Part shown: positions 52,522-63,749 of the stretch, piece by piece
Layout: each line of letters opens with the position of its first letter
Numbering within the stretch: position 1 is the first letter of the stretch
NCBI GenBank assembly: GCA_002786025.1
Contig: NHNW01000028.1
Location: 124,001 to 188,000, forward strand
Reading direction: 5' to 3'
Length of the DNA stretch: 64,000 bases
Origin: Zasmidium citrigriseum
Lineage: Eukaryota > Ascomycota > Dothideomycetes > Mycosphaerellales > Mycosphaerellaceae
The notes under the pieces: model-generated
Database searches by the model: none
Told to the model about the DNA's origin: nothing
The model's input: only the letters and a program-made list of their open reading frames with translations
Translations under genes and position numbers: made by a program

Positions 52522-55420
52522 TGTGAGGGATTGGCTGGAACGACTGGTGTGGTGAAGGGGGGATGGAGGGGGAGAAGGGATGTGTTGTGGTGAGGATGCG
52601 TCTAGTGGTTCTATGCCTCTTCATGACGTCGGCGATTGAATCACTCAATGCCAGGGACGGCATTTTGTCGGCTTTTGCTCTGGGGCGGGGATGGAGATGC
52701 ATTGCGTGAGAATTGATCGTGCATGTAGAAGACTTTGTTGATATGTTGTGTTCTTTGAAGGAAAATAGGATGTTACACTTACTTGCTGTTGCTTCTGATA
52801 GAGCCAGGATCTGCTCAACAGCCCACATCCTAGCCCCTCCACGCCGCAGCCAGGATCGATGCTGCTGATTCAACACTCACCCCTCAATACAACCATATCG
52901 CTGTCAACCTCGCACTCGGACACTTCCAGCATCGCGGGTCATCGATGTTTCCTGACTCCTGGTAATTCGAAACGCAACATCGAGGGCGAATAGATCTCGT
53001 TCTGAATAGGAGACATCAAACTCTCCATGATTAATGTCAACGATCGCGACATCCATCCCTTGATAAAACGGGCACCGACTCTTGCACGTTGCGACAAGTG
53101 TCGAGACGGTCGATGCGCTTTGAAGTGAGCAATGCAGGACGTGCTATTCTTCAGCACGCTGCTGCAGGAGAAGCGATGAAGTCATTTCCACTTGATGGAG
53201 ATGACGGTAGTGAGATTGTGGTTCGGCAGGGTGGCCGTTGAGCCTAGAGAGTGGTGACATGTGGTCGAAAGAGACGTTGTGCTGACCCGGAGGAATGCCA
53301 GACGTGAGTGCCGAAGAGAAGGACGATGTCAGATCCATGTTTCGTGGTTGTGCTTCTCCAGTTTTTGGCGGCGCCGTTTTGTCTGGAGAAAAATTGGGGC
53401 GGATGGGTAGGGGTGTATCAGACCACTATGATGGAATGTATCGATGTATCGCGCGGACATCTCTCGGTGGCTTGGATGTTTTTGCCAGGAGCAATGGCGT
53501 TGAATGGTCAGGGATAGAGAACACCTGGTCTGCCCCTCGGAGCGGTCATCGGTAGTGATGTGGACCCACTTAGATCACGGTGTCCATATCGCGTGTAATC
53601 ACAGTGGACATGACTTCCAGCAGCTTCGGCCACTAGAGACACAGCCGCCGATGGTCATATAACGACCGATAACCCCTAGTATTGTCCCCCTTACTCAAAA
53701 TAGGGGGGGTATGCACGGACGCAATACGGTATCCGAGATTGACTCGGCTATGTATGTAGTGGTATCACAGTGGGTTTGTGTGTGTCCATAACGCGAGATC
53801 CTTAACCCACGGTGACTCAACAACACTAGTCATCGGGTGTCGTGCATAAAGGGCGGGCGATGCATCGTATAGCGTGGCCATTCTCTCGTAAACGAAGCTA
53901 CTTCAAATGAATCGCGACAATTGAATAGCGGGAGAGGCGTGGTTGATGCGGCAGGCTTCCTAACCTTGAGGACGATGGCTTGTCAGGGGCCGCTACTTCT
54001 TCCAATTCGAAGACGAAGCTACTGCTGGCCCTGCAGCTCGCCAACTCTGCAGAGTCAGTTGACCACGCTGTTCCTGCAGAAGTAGTAATACTTTCTCCAA
54101 ATGGAGGATACAGCGGCGCACTTACTCAACCAGTAAAGACAATTGATTAAGCCAAATGCTGTCTCCACGGCGTGAAGTGGAGGGCGATATCGACTGGCTC
54201 TCACGATCTGATGGATGGGCGGCGGCGGGGCGAGAGATGAAGTGCTCTGCCAATGAAGCAGCGTTTCACATGCCGTCACCAACATGGCTCTGCAACGCCG
54301 CACATGTTGCATGCAGCACCGCGTTGATGGATTGTTTGTTGGACAGCAGCGCGAGCATGTCGACGCACGAAGCTCCCATCGTTGCACGCAGCGCAACAAG
54401 AGAAGACGACGATCTTCTTGCGCTTCCTGCTTTGGAGGCGGGTTGCCGGGGCTCGGTAGGAGTGGGCCGAGAGTTAATAAGGGGAGCTGCATCCTGGCGC
54501 GGATCGTTGTGAGGCGCGTGTGACAGTCGAGAAACGTGGAGACGTTGGCCTTTGTTGGAGTGAATCCGCGGTATGAGACAGGCGGATGCAGCTGACGGGC
54601 GGTGCAACATGTGAAGAGGCACTTCTTCTCCACGAGACAGACAGTAATGTTTCTTGTCATTCAAATTGCCTCCTTTTAGCCTGCTCCAACAGATCAAGCT
54701 TCATCCCAGCCGACTAGATTGTGCAGTAGAGGCCGTGCCCGCAGCGACGCTAGGCCCGTTGATCACATTAAAACTCCTCCTGCATAGGGAGTCGACGACG
54801 ACGGCCAGTCGACGGTGCCAGCCGCTTGGTTCGCAACACGTTCTCGCGTCCACTGCTGCATCATTGCTTGAATGCACATTCTTGCGACACACCACCACAT
54901 TCTCTTCTGATCGAGGCACGCTCCGCCGACACGCGCCGCCGACGACCACCAGCTCCAGCTCCAGCTCCAGCTCCACCGCCCACCGCTACTATCCGTCGTC
55001 GCCGGGGATCCCTTCGCCTCTGCTGCCCACCGACCAGCATCCGCCCGCGCTTGTTTCTCGCCCTGCGGCGTCTGGATATCGTCGACGGCGCATCCCTGCA
55101 GCTGCATTGACGCTCACTTCGGCAGCGCGCAGTGTCCTCGGCCGCCTGTCCCCATCCATTGCCTACTGCCGCCATATCGCATATCGCCCACGCTGCCACT
55201 TCCTCCCGCGCCCGCGGTGCTGAGCAGCAGTGTGCAGCGCTGTAGCACCCGCCTGTGACGACCCGCATGGAGCGGTGCGCGATTTCATGACCAGCCTCGC
55301 CGCCGCTGCCAGACACCACGCCGCCGGAGAGTAGGGGTTGGGTCCAGCGGTCCGCTGCAGCACAAGCACACCACTGTCGCTCCCCGTCCGAGCATCTCCA
55401 TATCTATGTGAGCGCCCGCC
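52522..55420. other. Long gene-poor stretch between divergent genes
   Basis: A 2.9-kb gap between the starts of COMT (minus) and the kinesin (plus). Short frames (for example an ATG-initiated 64-codon frame at 53338-53144 on the minus strand) have no motif. 54650-55420 is pyrimidine- and CG-rich with open frames on every strand and is probably kinesin leader. It contains a short CCAGCT microsatellite. Confidence 0.5.
54949..54972. repeat. CCAGCT hexanucleotide microsatellite, four copies
   Basis: Four uninterrupted CCAGCT units lie in the presumed leader or promoter of the kinesin gene. Confidence 0.9.
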
Positions 55421-58400
55421 ATGGCCTCCGCCAGCCAGCTCCCACGCACCCCGCGGCCACCGCCCACTGGGCCTCTACCCGCCCTCCCTGTCGCCAAAAC
55501 CCGCAAGTTGTCCGGCGACAGCATTGCCTCGACTCCCGAGTCGCGGCGCACCTCGACGGCCTCGAACATCCCCTCGTCGAAGAAGACGTCCATTCCCTCA
55601 CGATCAGCCACTCTTTCGGGTCTACCCACGCCTCGCCAGCCCACCAAGGCCAACTCCACTCCCTCAGTCCCCACGCTCCATTCGAACGAACTCCCACCCG
55701 CTCCTTCCCCATCCCCGCCCGTCGGCACCGGAATCCCCACCAAGACCGTGCGCAAGACGACCAGCATTGGTTCCTTTCCTTTACCTCCAAAAGGTGCATC
55801 TCGAGTCACAAGTCTCCCACCGAGTCCGCTCTCTACTTCGACATCTTCCAATGAGCCAAATGCGGCTCAAACACAATCCCGCAACAAGCGAGATGCTTCA
55901 AAGCATAGAAGCGCAGATGGCGGGCTCAAGAAGCCCAAGACTCGCAGCTCTGGATATGGCCTGCGCGCAAGAGGATCAATGCCAGGTCCAGGCGCGGGAG
56001 GCACTCCCAGTCTGCTCAATGGCACGGGAGAAAATGCTATGATTGCGGGTGGAGGAAGCGTGAGGCAGTCAGATAGTCTCCTCAGCTTACCTTCACCACC
56101 GCAGAGCAGAAGTTCTTCAGCAGAAGGATCATATCAAACAGACAACACCGCATTTGAAGAAGGTGGTGACGATCTGCGCAGGGGACGTTCACGGAACAGT
56201 GACAAGATCTCAGATGCCAAGCGCGAATCTGGGGGTAAAGATGCCAAGGGCAATGTCCTTGTCAGCGTTCGTGTGCGCCCTGATGCTGCAAACGATGGGA
56301 GCAAGCCAGAAGGAGAATGGATGGTCGACGGCAGACGCTCTCTTATATCCTACAGAGGGCGGGAAGGCGGCGACTATCGTTACGACAATGTATTTTCACC
56401 TCACGATAACAACTCACGAGTCTACGACAATGCAGCCAAACGGCTTGTACGGCGAGTCATGGAAGGCTACCACGGCACCGTCTTCGCCTACGGAATGACG
56501 GGTACTGGAAAGACCTTCTCGATGCAGGGAACCGCCAATTCGCCTGGTGTTATCCCTCTCGCCATCACTGACATCTTTTCCTACATTCGCGAAAACCCAA
56601 GCAGAGAGTTCCTGCTACGAGTTAGCTACTTGGAGATTTACAATGAGAAGATATTCGACTTACTCAGTCAAAGCACGCCTGGACAAAATCAGGAAGAGAT
56701 AAAACTTCGGGAGGATAGCAAGCGTGGCGTTTATGCGACTCCACTCAAGGAAGAAATAGTGCAGTCCCCGAATCAGCTCCTGCGAGTCATTGCGCGAGGT
56801 GACCTGGCGCGAAGAACCGGAAGCACACAGTTTAACGCGCGCTCTTCTCGATCACACGCCGTTGTGCAAATTGTCGTTGAATCTCGAGAGCGTACCCAGA
56901 ACCACGGCGCTTACTTCGAGAAGGAGACTCGCAGAACGGACAAGATCATGCCCGGTGGCGTGCTGGTCTCAACTCTGTCTCTGATTGATCTTGCTGGGTC
57001 TGAGAAGGCGGCAGAGAATAAAGAGCGGAGGACAGAAGGTGCCCACATCAACAAATCTCTTCTCACGTTGGGAACTGTCATTGCGCGGTTGTCAGGCGAC
57101 GACGACAAAGACGAGAAGGAGGGCGCGAAGTCAGCGGCTGAAAAGGAGAAGGGTCTGAAGCATCTGCCTTACCGAGACAGCAAACTCACTAGATTGTTGC
57201 AGGGTGCTCTTTCTGGTAACTCACTGGTGTCTATCCTCTGTACGATCCAGCTTTCGTCCGCCGGAACCAGCGCAGCGCATGCCAACACGCATACGGGCGA
57301 GACACTCAACACGCTCAAGTTTGCGAGCAGAGCGAAGAACAACATTGTCAGCCACGCGAAGCGCAACGAATCCAATCTGAATCCTGGAGACCCCAACAGT
57401 CGAGCTCTCTTGGATCGATATCGATTGGAGATCCAAGAATTGCGGACTCAGCTCGAGCAGCAGAACAAGGCCAAGGAAGAAGCTGAGCAGCAAGAGGAGA
57501 TCGAGAAGGACCGAAAGGTGGAGGAAGAACTGGAGCGACAGGAGAAGGCCAGACACGAGGAGCAAATGCTGGAGATGCAACTTGCTCGAACAGCATTGAA
57601 GGAACGAATCAGCCATTTGAATCGTTTGATCCTGTCCTCGAAGTCATTGGGTGTCAATTCTGGCCGATTTTCGAGCTCCAGTCTGCCTTTCAACCCTCGG
57701 ATGAGCATATACAGCGTTTCGCAGTCGGAATACGGACGGCCAGTCAGTGTTCGAAGTCGCGAGAGCTTTGCCAACAGGGACAGCGCCATGACGCTTGAAG
57801 TACCTTCTCCGGACGAGAACCATCCCAGGACTTTGTCAAGCGGATCGATAACCATGGGGACGCTTCCGACTGCGCAAGTCTCGCACATGGTCACTGAGGA
57901 TGAGACCGTCATGGAGGAAGATGAAGATGGCCACGGCTCCGGAGGTGATGCTGAAGGGAATGCCAGCCTGGCTCAGCAGAATCGTATGCTCCAGGCGGAT
58001 CTGGCAGACAAGAACCGTTATATCGCCACATTGGAGAAGCGGCTGCTGCAAGCGCGAAGAACATCTCACAGCCGCGTGAGCATGCACTTTGCCACTCGAG
58101 TTGGGCTTCCAGAAGAGGGCAGCTTGGAGGGTCTTGTCCGGGAGAAAGACCGCGAGATCGAGGAGCTGCGGATCAAGCTGGACGACCAGATGCGGATGGT
58201 GACTGCTCTTAGGAGTGCAGCTCGAAAACGCGAGATGGTCGACAAGAGGAAGAGCCATGCCACGACCACCAGCGAGGAGACGGCTCGGCCTGCAACGTCC
58301 AACGGCGTGTCCGATACGGTCCCCGATCTCGCGACGATGCCTTTCAACAGGCAGAATAGCTCCCGGGCGTCCAGACACAGCCTAAATGGCCGTCCCAGTG

Positions 58401-58783
58401 GCGAGAACCACCGCAGCACTCCATCCTCGACCAGCCATTCCAGCTCCGGAGTTGTCAACTTCTCCAAGACCCCATTGAGCCCAATGGCCATTCTCAGTCC
58501 GACTCATTCTTCCAGCAATTCCCGAGACGACATCACCAAGGAGACCTTCACCACCGTGAATAACCGTCGCAAGAGCGTTGACGAAATGACCCAATTGCTC
58601 GACCAGATGATCCAGGACAAAGTGGAAAGCGGACATGTCGTGCGCGGCCCAGCAGGCTCTTTAAGAGTGCGGCACGACACGGTGCTGGCTCAAATCAACG
58701 ACGCCACAGGGGTCATTCACGAAGACGGACCCATCTCATCCGCACAGCACATCCCGAGCGAAGAGCTCAAGGCCGGTTGGTGA
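55421..58783 (+). CDS. KIP2: Kinesin-7 (Kip2/KipA-like) microtubule motor
   Basis: Single exon, 1120 aa from ATG at 55421 (MASASQLPRTPRPPPTG). The first 270 residues are Ser/Pro/Arg-rich and disordered; KKTSIPSRS near 50 contains an (S/T)xIP sequence of the kind that binds EB1 proteins. The motor spans about 276-650, with VLVSVRVRP at the start, P-loop GMTGTGKT near 359, switch I NARSSRSH near 473 and switch II LIDLAGSEKA near 521, and LPYRDSKLTRLLQGALSG after a charged insert rich in Lys, Asp and Glu. Coiled coils follow near 670-750 and 845-935, with a Ser-rich tail. A long N-terminal extension ahead of an N-terminal motor and moderate coiled coils fit the Kip2/KipA/Tea2 group, plus-end motors that carry polarity factors or dynein along microtubules. 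CENP-E is less likely because the coiled coil is short. Confidence 0.9.
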   Translation: MASASQLPRTPRPPPTGPLPALPVAKTRKLSGDSIASTPESRRTSTASNIPSSKKTSIPSRSATLSGLPTPRQPTKANSTPSVPTLHSNELPPAPSPSPPVGTGIPTKTVRKTTSIGSFPLPPKGASRVTSLPPSPLSTSTSSNEPNAAQTQSRNKRDASKHRSADGGLKKPKTRSSGYGLRARGSMPGPGAGGTPSLLNGTGENAMIAGGGSVRQSDSLLSLPSPPQSRSSSAEGSYQTDNTAFEEGGDDLRRGRSRNSDKISDAKRESGGKDAKGNVLVSVRVRPDAANDGSKPEGEWMVDGRRSLISYRGREGGDYRYDNVFSPHDNNSRVYDNAAKRLVRRVMEGYHGTVFAYGMTGTGKTFSMQGTANSPGVIPLAITDIFSYIRENPSREFLLRVSYLEIYNEKIFDLLSQSTPGQNQEEIKLREDSKRGVYATPLKEEIVQSPNQLLRVIARGDLARRTGSTQFNARSSRSHAVVQIVVESRERTQNHGAYFEKETRRTDKIMPGGVLVSTLSLIDLAGSEKAAENKERRTEGAHINKSLLTLGTVIARLSGDDDKDEKEGAKSAAEKEKGLKHLPYRDSKLTRLLQGALSGNSLVSILCTIQLSSAGTSAAHANTHTGETLNTLKFASRAKNNIVSHAKRNESNLNPGDPNSRALLDRYRLEIQELRTQLEQQNKAKEEAEQQEEIEKDRKVEEELERQEKARHEEQMLEMQLARTALKERISHLNRLILSSKSLGVNSGRFSSSSLPFNPRMSIYSVSQSEYGRPVSVRSRESFANRDSAMTLEVPSPDENHPRTLSSGSITMGTLPTAQVSHMVTEDETVMEEDEDGHGSGGDAEGNASLAQQNRMLQADLADKNRYIATLEKRLLQARRTSHSRVSMHFATRVGLPEEGSLEGLVREKDREIEELRIKLDDQMRMVTALRSAARKREMVDKRKSHATTTSEETARPATSNGVSDTVPDLATMPFNRQNSSRASRHSLNGRPSGENHRSTPSSTSHSSSGVVNFSKTPLSPMAILSPTHSSSNSRDDITKETFTTVNNRRKSVDEMTQLLDQMIQDKVESGHVVRGPAGSLRVRHDTVLAQINDATGVIHEDGPISSAQHIPSEELKAGW

Positions 58784-59920
58784 GACGGGCCCCATTTCAT
58801 GAAGATGTAACGGTCTGGAGATGCGCGGATCGAGGGCTGATTGGTTTGCGGCCGTGGTGCGTTCGCGTTGTGCGATGGGGATTACCCCTTGCGCGTATGC
58901 GGGTGTGTGCGGCTAGGCATGGTTCATGGATTCACGGGCGACGACTTTTTTGTCATCATCATCAGCAACAGCGGCTTCGGACGACGACTCGATCCCTTTT
59001 TTCTTTTCAGCGACACAGCGAGCGGTTGCGGTTACCCACGGAGAGATGGGAGGACTTATTCTTTGTTTTGTGCACACGGCGTTTTGTATTGGGGAGATAC
59101 TGGACCTCCATCTTGATGTGTCTCGAGACACGATCACACGGCAACACCGACGGCGGTGTTTTCTCTCCCTTTCCTTGGTTCGATTTGGTCTTTTTTGGAA
59201 TCCAACAGTGGATTTGGAACTTCGGCGCGATACCCTTTCGCAAAGCTAGCGGAAACAACAACAACACACTTCTTCCATGCTTCTTGTGTACAATGTTTTT
59301 GGGCGGATTTTGGGATTGGTCTTTTGGTCTGTAGCTTGTAGTTGTAGTATATAGAGATGAGGAAAGTGAAGAGAGAGTTCTGAAGAGATGATGGTTGTTT
59401 CTTATTGTTCTGAGTGTGAAGAGGGTTCCTTACCGCCAGTGTAGCCGCTCGGTTGCGATGGCCTTCGGTTTGGAGGCGAGGTGTGCCTTTGCAGGTGAGG
59501 CGCTAGGATGAAGCTGGTGGTTGGTTGGGTTTTAGGCTTTGGGTTTGTTTGACTTCACCTCTTTCACACATTATTGTTTGCATTGCTCATTATGAGGATG
59601 AAAAGCGAGTCGTGAAGTGAAAGACAGTCTTGAGGGCAGCGAAATCTGATGACTTTCTCACTACTAGTCGGCTGGAATTCGATCGAAGACGATGATGCAG
59701 GGATGGGGTGAGGTCTCTCCATCGTTCCTGCTTCTTCTGGAATCGGAATGACATTTTTCCAATGCATTGGGAAGGCTCGAATGTCGGATGCGTGCAAACG
59801 ACGAGGTGTCGTCATGGCCTCGAGAAGACTCAAGTGGCATGTGAACTTTTTGGACAGTCGTCAACTCCAGCTTCTTGACAAGCAACACATCAACATCATC
59901 GACGACGTCTACCACCTTGA
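58784..59920. other. Intergenic: kinesin 3' flank and CCG-9 promoter
   Basis: About 1.1 kb. Overlapping frames near 58800-59340 are short, T-rich and without motifs; I read them as 3' UTR and promoter sequence. Confidence 0.5.
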
Positions 59921-61981
59921 ATGAGCAACGCCACAATGGCACCCTCAACAACGAAACACTCCTTCCAAACCCTCGCGCCCACGCGACACATCGAGCGCCA
60001 GCAACGCCACAAGACCGAACACAACCAACTCGGCATCGCTCTCTCAGAACTCTGTCTCGGAGTCGCCGTCCAACTCACTGACGACGGATACCTCGAAGTC
60101 GGATTCGCATGCCATGACGGGACTTACAACATCGACTTTGCCGTCCACAGTATTCGGACGGACGAAGATGTCGCGGAGCATGTGATCAAAAGTGTGAGGG
60201 AATATGCGGAGAAGAACAAGTACAAGTTCGTCGGGGCGGGACTCTCGCAAGAATTGGCGGAGAGGTGGCCGCAGACACCGGTGAGGTTGTGGTTGGAGTT
60301 GGATGTCGTGCCGATTGTCCTTGGGAAGGAAGAGGAAGGTTGTTTGGAGACTGCGAGGAAGAGTGGTGGCGTGCTGAGCGTCGATGAGATGGCGGATTCG
60401 CTGGCGAGGAAGTGTTTATTGTGGTTTGGGCCGAGTTATCAGCCTCGTCTGAGCGTGGGCTTCAGTAACAAGGTCGAGGTGGATTTGGGTGCTCGGACGA
60501 GATTGACGTCGTTGGAGGAGTATCAGAGGACGGTTAATGAGGCGACGTGGAAGACTGCGCTGAAGCTTGCGGGTTCGTTGAAAGAGCGTGGGACGAAGAT
60601 CGCTTTCTTCAGCGCTACGCCTCAGGGTGGTGGAGTCGCTCTGATGAGACATGCTCTGATCCGGTTCTTCAGATTGCTGGTTGTGGATTGTACCTGGTGG
60701 GTGCCGAAGCCCAAGCCCGAGGTCTTTCGCATCACGAAGAACAATCACAATATCTTGCAGGGCGTTGCAGAGCGGGATGAGAGGTTGACGGAGGAGCAGG
60801 CGAAGACGATTCATGACTGGGTGCGGACGAACGCGGAGAGATTCTGGACGAGGGATGGTGGTGTGTTACTTCCTCGTTCACAAGGAGGCGCAGATGTGAT
60901 TGTTGTGGACGACCCGCAGATGCCGAACATCATCGACATTGCGAAAGAGCTGGATCCTGAGAGGCCGGTCATCTTTCGCTCGCATATCCAGATCCGAGCT
61001 GATCTGGCGAATACCCCTGATACGCCGACTGCTGAAGTTTGGAAGTGGCTATGGTCGAGCGCGCAGAATGCGGACCTGTTCATTGCTCACCCGGTCAGCG
61101 ACTTCGTTCCCAACGATGTTCCGAAGAGCAAACTGGGATACATGCCAGCTACAACGGACTGGATGGATGGTCTGAACAAGGAGCTGCGAGACTTCGATAC
61201 GGAGTACTACCTTCATCAGTTCAACACAGAGTGTGTTCGTCAGCGGATGGTGACCTTGCAGTATCCAAAGCGAGACTACATCGTTCAGATCGCACGCTTC
61301 GACCCATCGAAAGGCATCCCGGATGTACTGGCGAGCTACGCTGAGTTCCGACGCAACTCAGAGCACTGCAAAGACAAACCCAAGGACGAGACGCCGCAGC
61401 TGGTCATCGCTGGCCACTACTCAGTCGATGACCCCGACGGCGTCCGCGTGCTAAATGAGACCCTGGAGCTACTGGACAACAAATACAGCGACATCAAAGA
61501 CAGCGTCGTCGTCATGCGTCTAGGCCCCACCGACCAACTCCTCAACACACTCATGTCCAACGCCCGCGTTGCCCTCCAACTCTCCACCCGCGAAGGCTTT
61601 GAAGTCAAAGTCTCCGAAGCGCTGCACAAAGGCGTGCCCATCATCGCCAGCAAAGCTGGTGGTATCCCGCTACAGGTCAAGCACGAGGAGTCCGGGTTCT
61701 TGGTCGAAGCTGGGGATTACAAGGCCGTGGCGAAGTATCTGGATCTGCTGTTTTGCGACGAGCAGAGGTATCGGAGGATGAGTAAGTATGCGGCGGGGCA
61801 TGTGAGTGATGAGGTCGGGACGGTGGGGAATGCGGTTAATTGGATGTATCTTACGGAGCAGTTGACCAAGGAGGTGAGGTTGGAGCCCAACGGACGCTGG
61901 ATTTGGGATATGGCGGGGGAGGAGAGTGGGGAGGGGATTGTTGAGGGTGAGGTGAGGTTACCGCGGGATCGGACGACCTGA
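59921..61981 (+). CDS. ccg-9: CCG-9-type trehalose synthase/phosphorylase (GT4 glycosyltransferase)
   Basis: Single exon, 686 aa from ATG at 59921 (MSNATMAPSTTKHSFQTLAP). The N-terminal 240 residues form the domain specific to this fungal family. The glycosyltransferase B-fold follows: FFSATPQGGGVALMRHALIR near 230 is the donor-side loop, VVDDPQMPNII near 327, FRSHIQIR near 348, and a C-terminal Rossmann half with IVQIARFDPSKGIPDVL near 450. The GT4 hallmark REGFEVKVSEALHKGVPIIA with ASKAGGIPLQ is near 554-580 and holds the E-x7-E pair (E in EGFE and E in SEAL). Neurospora ccg-9 is clock-controlled and described as a trehalose synthase; related basidiomycete enzymes are retaining trehalose phosphorylases, converting trehalose and phosphate to glucose 1-phosphate and glucose. 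A role in trehalose metabolism under stress and in conidia is the expectation. Confidence 0.9.
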   Translation: MSNATMAPSTTKHSFQTLAPTRHIERQQRHKTEHNQLGIALSELCLGVAVQLTDDGYLEVGFACHDGTYNIDFAVHSIRTDEDVAEHVIKSVREYAEKNKYKFVGAGLSQELAERWPQTPVRLWLELDVVPIVLGKEEEGCLETARKSGGVLSVDEMADSLARKCLLWFGPSYQPRLSVGFSNKVEVDLGARTRLTSLEEYQRTVNEATWKTALKLAGSLKERGTKIAFFSATPQGGGVALMRHALIRFFRLLVVDCTWWVPKPKPEVFRITKNNHNILQGVAERDERLTEEQAKTIHDWVRTNAERFWTRDGGVLLPRSQGGADVIVVDDPQMPNIIDIAKELDPERPVIFRSHIQIRADLANTPDTPTAEVWKWLWSSAQNADLFIAHPVSDFVPNDVPKSKLGYMPATTDWMDGLNKELRDFDTEYYLHQFNTECVRQRMVTLQYPKRDYIVQIARFDPSKGIPDVLASYAEFRRNSEHCKDKPKDETPQLVIAGHYSVDDPDGVRVLNETLELLDNKYSDIKDSVVVMRLGPTDQLLNTLMSNARVALQLSTREGFEVKVSEALHKGVPIIASKAGGIPLQVKHEESGFLVEAGDYKAVAKYLDLLFCDEQRYRRMSKYAAGHVSDEVGTVGNAVNWMYLTEQLTKEVRLEPNGRWIWDMAGEESGEGIVEGEVRLPRDRTT

Positions 61982-63749
61982 GCAGCCAAAATAGAAGGGA
62001 CCTGCGGCATCCGTTTAGACCTCGCTTTGCGACGTCGTGGTTGTTTCAAGGGTTGATATAGAGCACACTGTGACATTGGTGCTGTCTCCTTGATGCTGTG
62101 ATAATGCAATGAGACTGATGTGGCTCTTGAAATCAAGTCGACAAATTCTGAGCCAGATGTCCGGGACAGATGAGTCGTACTGTGAAATCGACTGGTCGAG
62201 CTTCCCATGCTTTCGGTAGCCTTGATATTTTCTCTCTACCCGAGAAAATTGGGCTGCAACGTCGTGGTTGTCTCAAGGGCTGCTGTCTTCTTGATACTGT
62301 GATAATGCAATGAAATACGGATGCGGCTTCTGAAATCAAGCTGTTAGGCCCGGGCCAGAGGAATGGGATTGGGCGAGGTTACAGACAGGTCGTACCGTGA
62401 TATTGAATGTTTGGAGTTGCAACGCTTTCGGTCGCCATATGGGTCGGTCTGTCGGGCCAGTGTTGCGGATGGTTGTACTGTTGCTTCGGATGCAGTCTAA
62501 AGCTTGATTTGCTGGTTTCGTGATGGTCGAAGTTGTACTATCAATCAGTACAGAAAGCTCAGACCCCTGATTCTCACCTTCTCGACTTGATCAAAGTGAT
62601 GTCTGCCATTCACAAGTCCATCACAGACATTCAAAAGCTCGGAACGATCATCCTCCAATCCCTGCTCATGACGTCTCCATTCACATGATGCACACTCGGC
62701 CTCTCCGCCTCCACAGATTCTCCTGTCTTACATCGAAGGAGTGGTGCGTTGCAGGAGAAAGCTGAAGTCGGGGAAGGGAGAAGTTTAGACTTTCCTCTCG
62801 GCTTCGGCCCCGGGCGGCGTGAGAAGCAAGGCGAAGGAGGCTGGGCGGGCCGAGGGACCTCGTGTCTGTGTTTGAAACGATGGATCGGCGGATAAAAATA
62901 CTCTCATTCACCTCTTTCCATCATCAACCTCATCAACATGAAGGAAGAGCAGATGGAGGGGAAGGATAGTATCACATGTCGATATTGCAGTTGATTGAGA
63001 CAAAGCCACAAATCTAGACCTTCGGCGGTTAAAGAAATATGTGATGGAAGTGTGAAGCAAGCCAAGCGTTTGAAGAGGGGCCCCAGGGTGCAGTCCTCCG
63101 TGTTTCAGGTTGACGACACCGGCGTGCGCATCGTCGTTGGTGGGAAAAGCTGCAACTTGCTGCTGCTGTACGTCGGATCTGCGTCTCAGCAAGCGGCAGG
63201 TAGAGTAGCATGTCCGCAGGTAGGAGGTCGCCTCTTGGGTTGCATGTACGACTTTTGCTCTCTTTTCCTTTTCTTCATCCTTCGTCTTGAGCGCGTTGCT
63301 GGTTTGCGCTGTTGTCGTTTGATGAACGATCAGAGCTGGTCTCTGCTCCAATTGCGATTTGCACGCACGCACGCCCGAACATTTTCCTGCACGTCAGACT
63401 GGCAGTACGAGGAGGACGACGTCAGCAATCCTAGTCTCATGGGACACGAGTGATCAAGAGAGCTTCTGCTTCTGCTGCTACTGCATCTCGCATTCTTTTC
63501 TCCCGGTCTCCTGCTTGCTCCTTCCTCTGGCTGGGCTATTTTGGAGCTTGCAGGCTCGCATCCTGATTACACCTCCCATCTTGGCTTGATTGCTGCCGAC
63601 AAACGACTCCTTCAAACGACTGCCCGTTTCGACTCCCAATGGCCGCGACCAACGACGGACTCGACCGGTGACCTCTTCTTCCCATACATCTCGTTTGATC
63701 ACGCGGCTGGTCCCGACATTTCGTTTGAAGAAGGGAAGGAAGGTGCTTG
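61982..63749. other. Intergenic with a duplicated unit; leader of the right-edge gene
   Basis: 1.77 kb. The left part contains a tandem duplication of about 225 bp (62024-62470). The right part from about 63450 is pyrimidine-rich and probably leader of the right-edge gene. No other gene is supported. Confidence 0.5.
62024..62470. repeat. Tandem duplication of an approximately 225-bp non-coding unit
   Basis: Unit 1 (about 62024-62250) and unit 2 (about 62251-62470) share ordered blocks: ACGTCGTGGTTGT, CTGTGATAATGCAATGA, TGAAATCAAG, GTCGTAC(C/T)GTGA and GCTTTCGGT. The offset between blocks is about 220-230 bp. The units differ by substitutions and small indels, so the duplication is not recent. 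Confidence 0.8.

Noticed and set aside
53144..53338. 64-codon ATG-initiated minus-strand frame
   Set aside because: No signal peptide, domain or neighbouring splice sites that extend it; length is within chance expectation.
54654..55400. Multiple open frames in a CG-rich stretch before the kinesin
   Set aside because: Open in nearly all frames on both strands, a composition effect; better explained as kinesin leader.
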